Part shown: positions 38,266 through 38,269 of the stretch, one piece after another
Numbering within the stretch: the stretch's first letter is position 1
How the letters are laid out: every line of letters starts with the position of its first letter
Position numbers and translations under genes: made by a program
Assembly (NCBI RefSeq): GCF_030689745.1
Contig: NZ_JAUYGL010000050.1
Span: 1-38,269, forward strand
Source: Devosia sp.
GTDB lineage: Bacteria > Pseudomonadota > Alphaproteobacteria > Rhizobiales > Devosiaceae
Length of the DNA: 38,269 nt
Reading direction: 5' to 3'
Notes under the pieces: generated by a model
Databases searched by the model: none
Told to the model about the DNA's origin: nothing
What the model saw: the letters and a program-made list of their open reading frames with translations, nothing else

Positions 38266-38269
38266 CAGC

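Larger units (their letters stand above)
35170..38269 (-). mobile_element. IS66-family element with passenger gene (other end beyond window)
   Basis: tnpA, tnpB and tnpC read leftwards, followed by a PRiA4 ORF-3 gene. The left boundary is GTAAGCATCCGGTGAACTCC starting at 35170, which fits the GTAAGC...GTGAAC-type ends of IS66 elements. The matching opposite end is not in the last bases, so the element exceeds 3.1 kb. Three one-base deletions break tnpB and tnpC. The eight bases before the end (CCGTCAGA, 35162-35169) would be the target duplication. Confidence 0.88.

Overview
The window looks like a GC-rich alphaproteobacterium, most likely in the Hyphomicrobiales. The support is a tripartite tricarboxylate transporter, a CueR with Cys112/Cys120, a copper nitrite reductase, DUF1127 proteins, a plasmid pRiA4b ORF-3 family gene and IS110/IS66 elements. 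Genus cannot be read from the sequence, and several decayed genes resemble plasmid or accessory DNA.

Layout. 1-2500 is an accessory edge: the 5' end of an IS110-family transposase (minus strand), a few small unrecognised genes, and at least three broken genes. 2568-3837 holds a NYN/LOTUS-type protein and a secreted nuclease-like protein. 4233-9011 is a catabolic operon: tctB-tctA-tctC, an amidohydrolase and an IclR regulator, preceded by inverted repeats that could be its operator.

9401-24895 is a copper-resistance island and the most interesting part. It encodes two Cu+ P-type ATPases, two small HMA chaperones, a CueR regulator, a twin-arginine multicopper oxidase, two DUF305 proteins, a DHA2-type MFS pump, two DUF1127 proteins, a glutaredoxin-like protein paired with a [2Fe-2S]/flavin reductase, a TetR regulator divergent from a membrane protein, a Cys/His-rich secreted protein and a cytochrome c. 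Nine copies of one MerR/CueR-type promoter-operator (TTGACC, ten bases, then TGGAAGCC-like, with about 19 bp between -35 and the -10 position) stand before nine transcription units. This defines a compact regulon that can be read directly from the sequence. A nirK copper nitrite reductase lies beyond the last operator, followed by an internally deleted nirK remnant; a deleted cyclopropane-fatty-acid synthase remnant lies inside the island's right flank.

26774-31472 carries a cupin / cysteine-synthase-like / PLP-decarboxylase operon (minus strand) divergent from a winged-helix plus TPR regulator. 31902-35084 carries a LysR regulator divergent from a D-2-hydroxyacid dehydrogenase and an overlapping creatinase-fold (M24) protein with altered metal ligands. 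From 35170 to the window end lies an IS66-family element (minus strand) with tnpA, a frameshifted tnpB, a twice-frameshifted tnpC and a PRiA4 ORF-3 passenger gene whose start overlaps the tnpC stop.

No rRNA, tRNA or CRISPR array was seen. Family names come from recognising motifs by eye; no database search was run.
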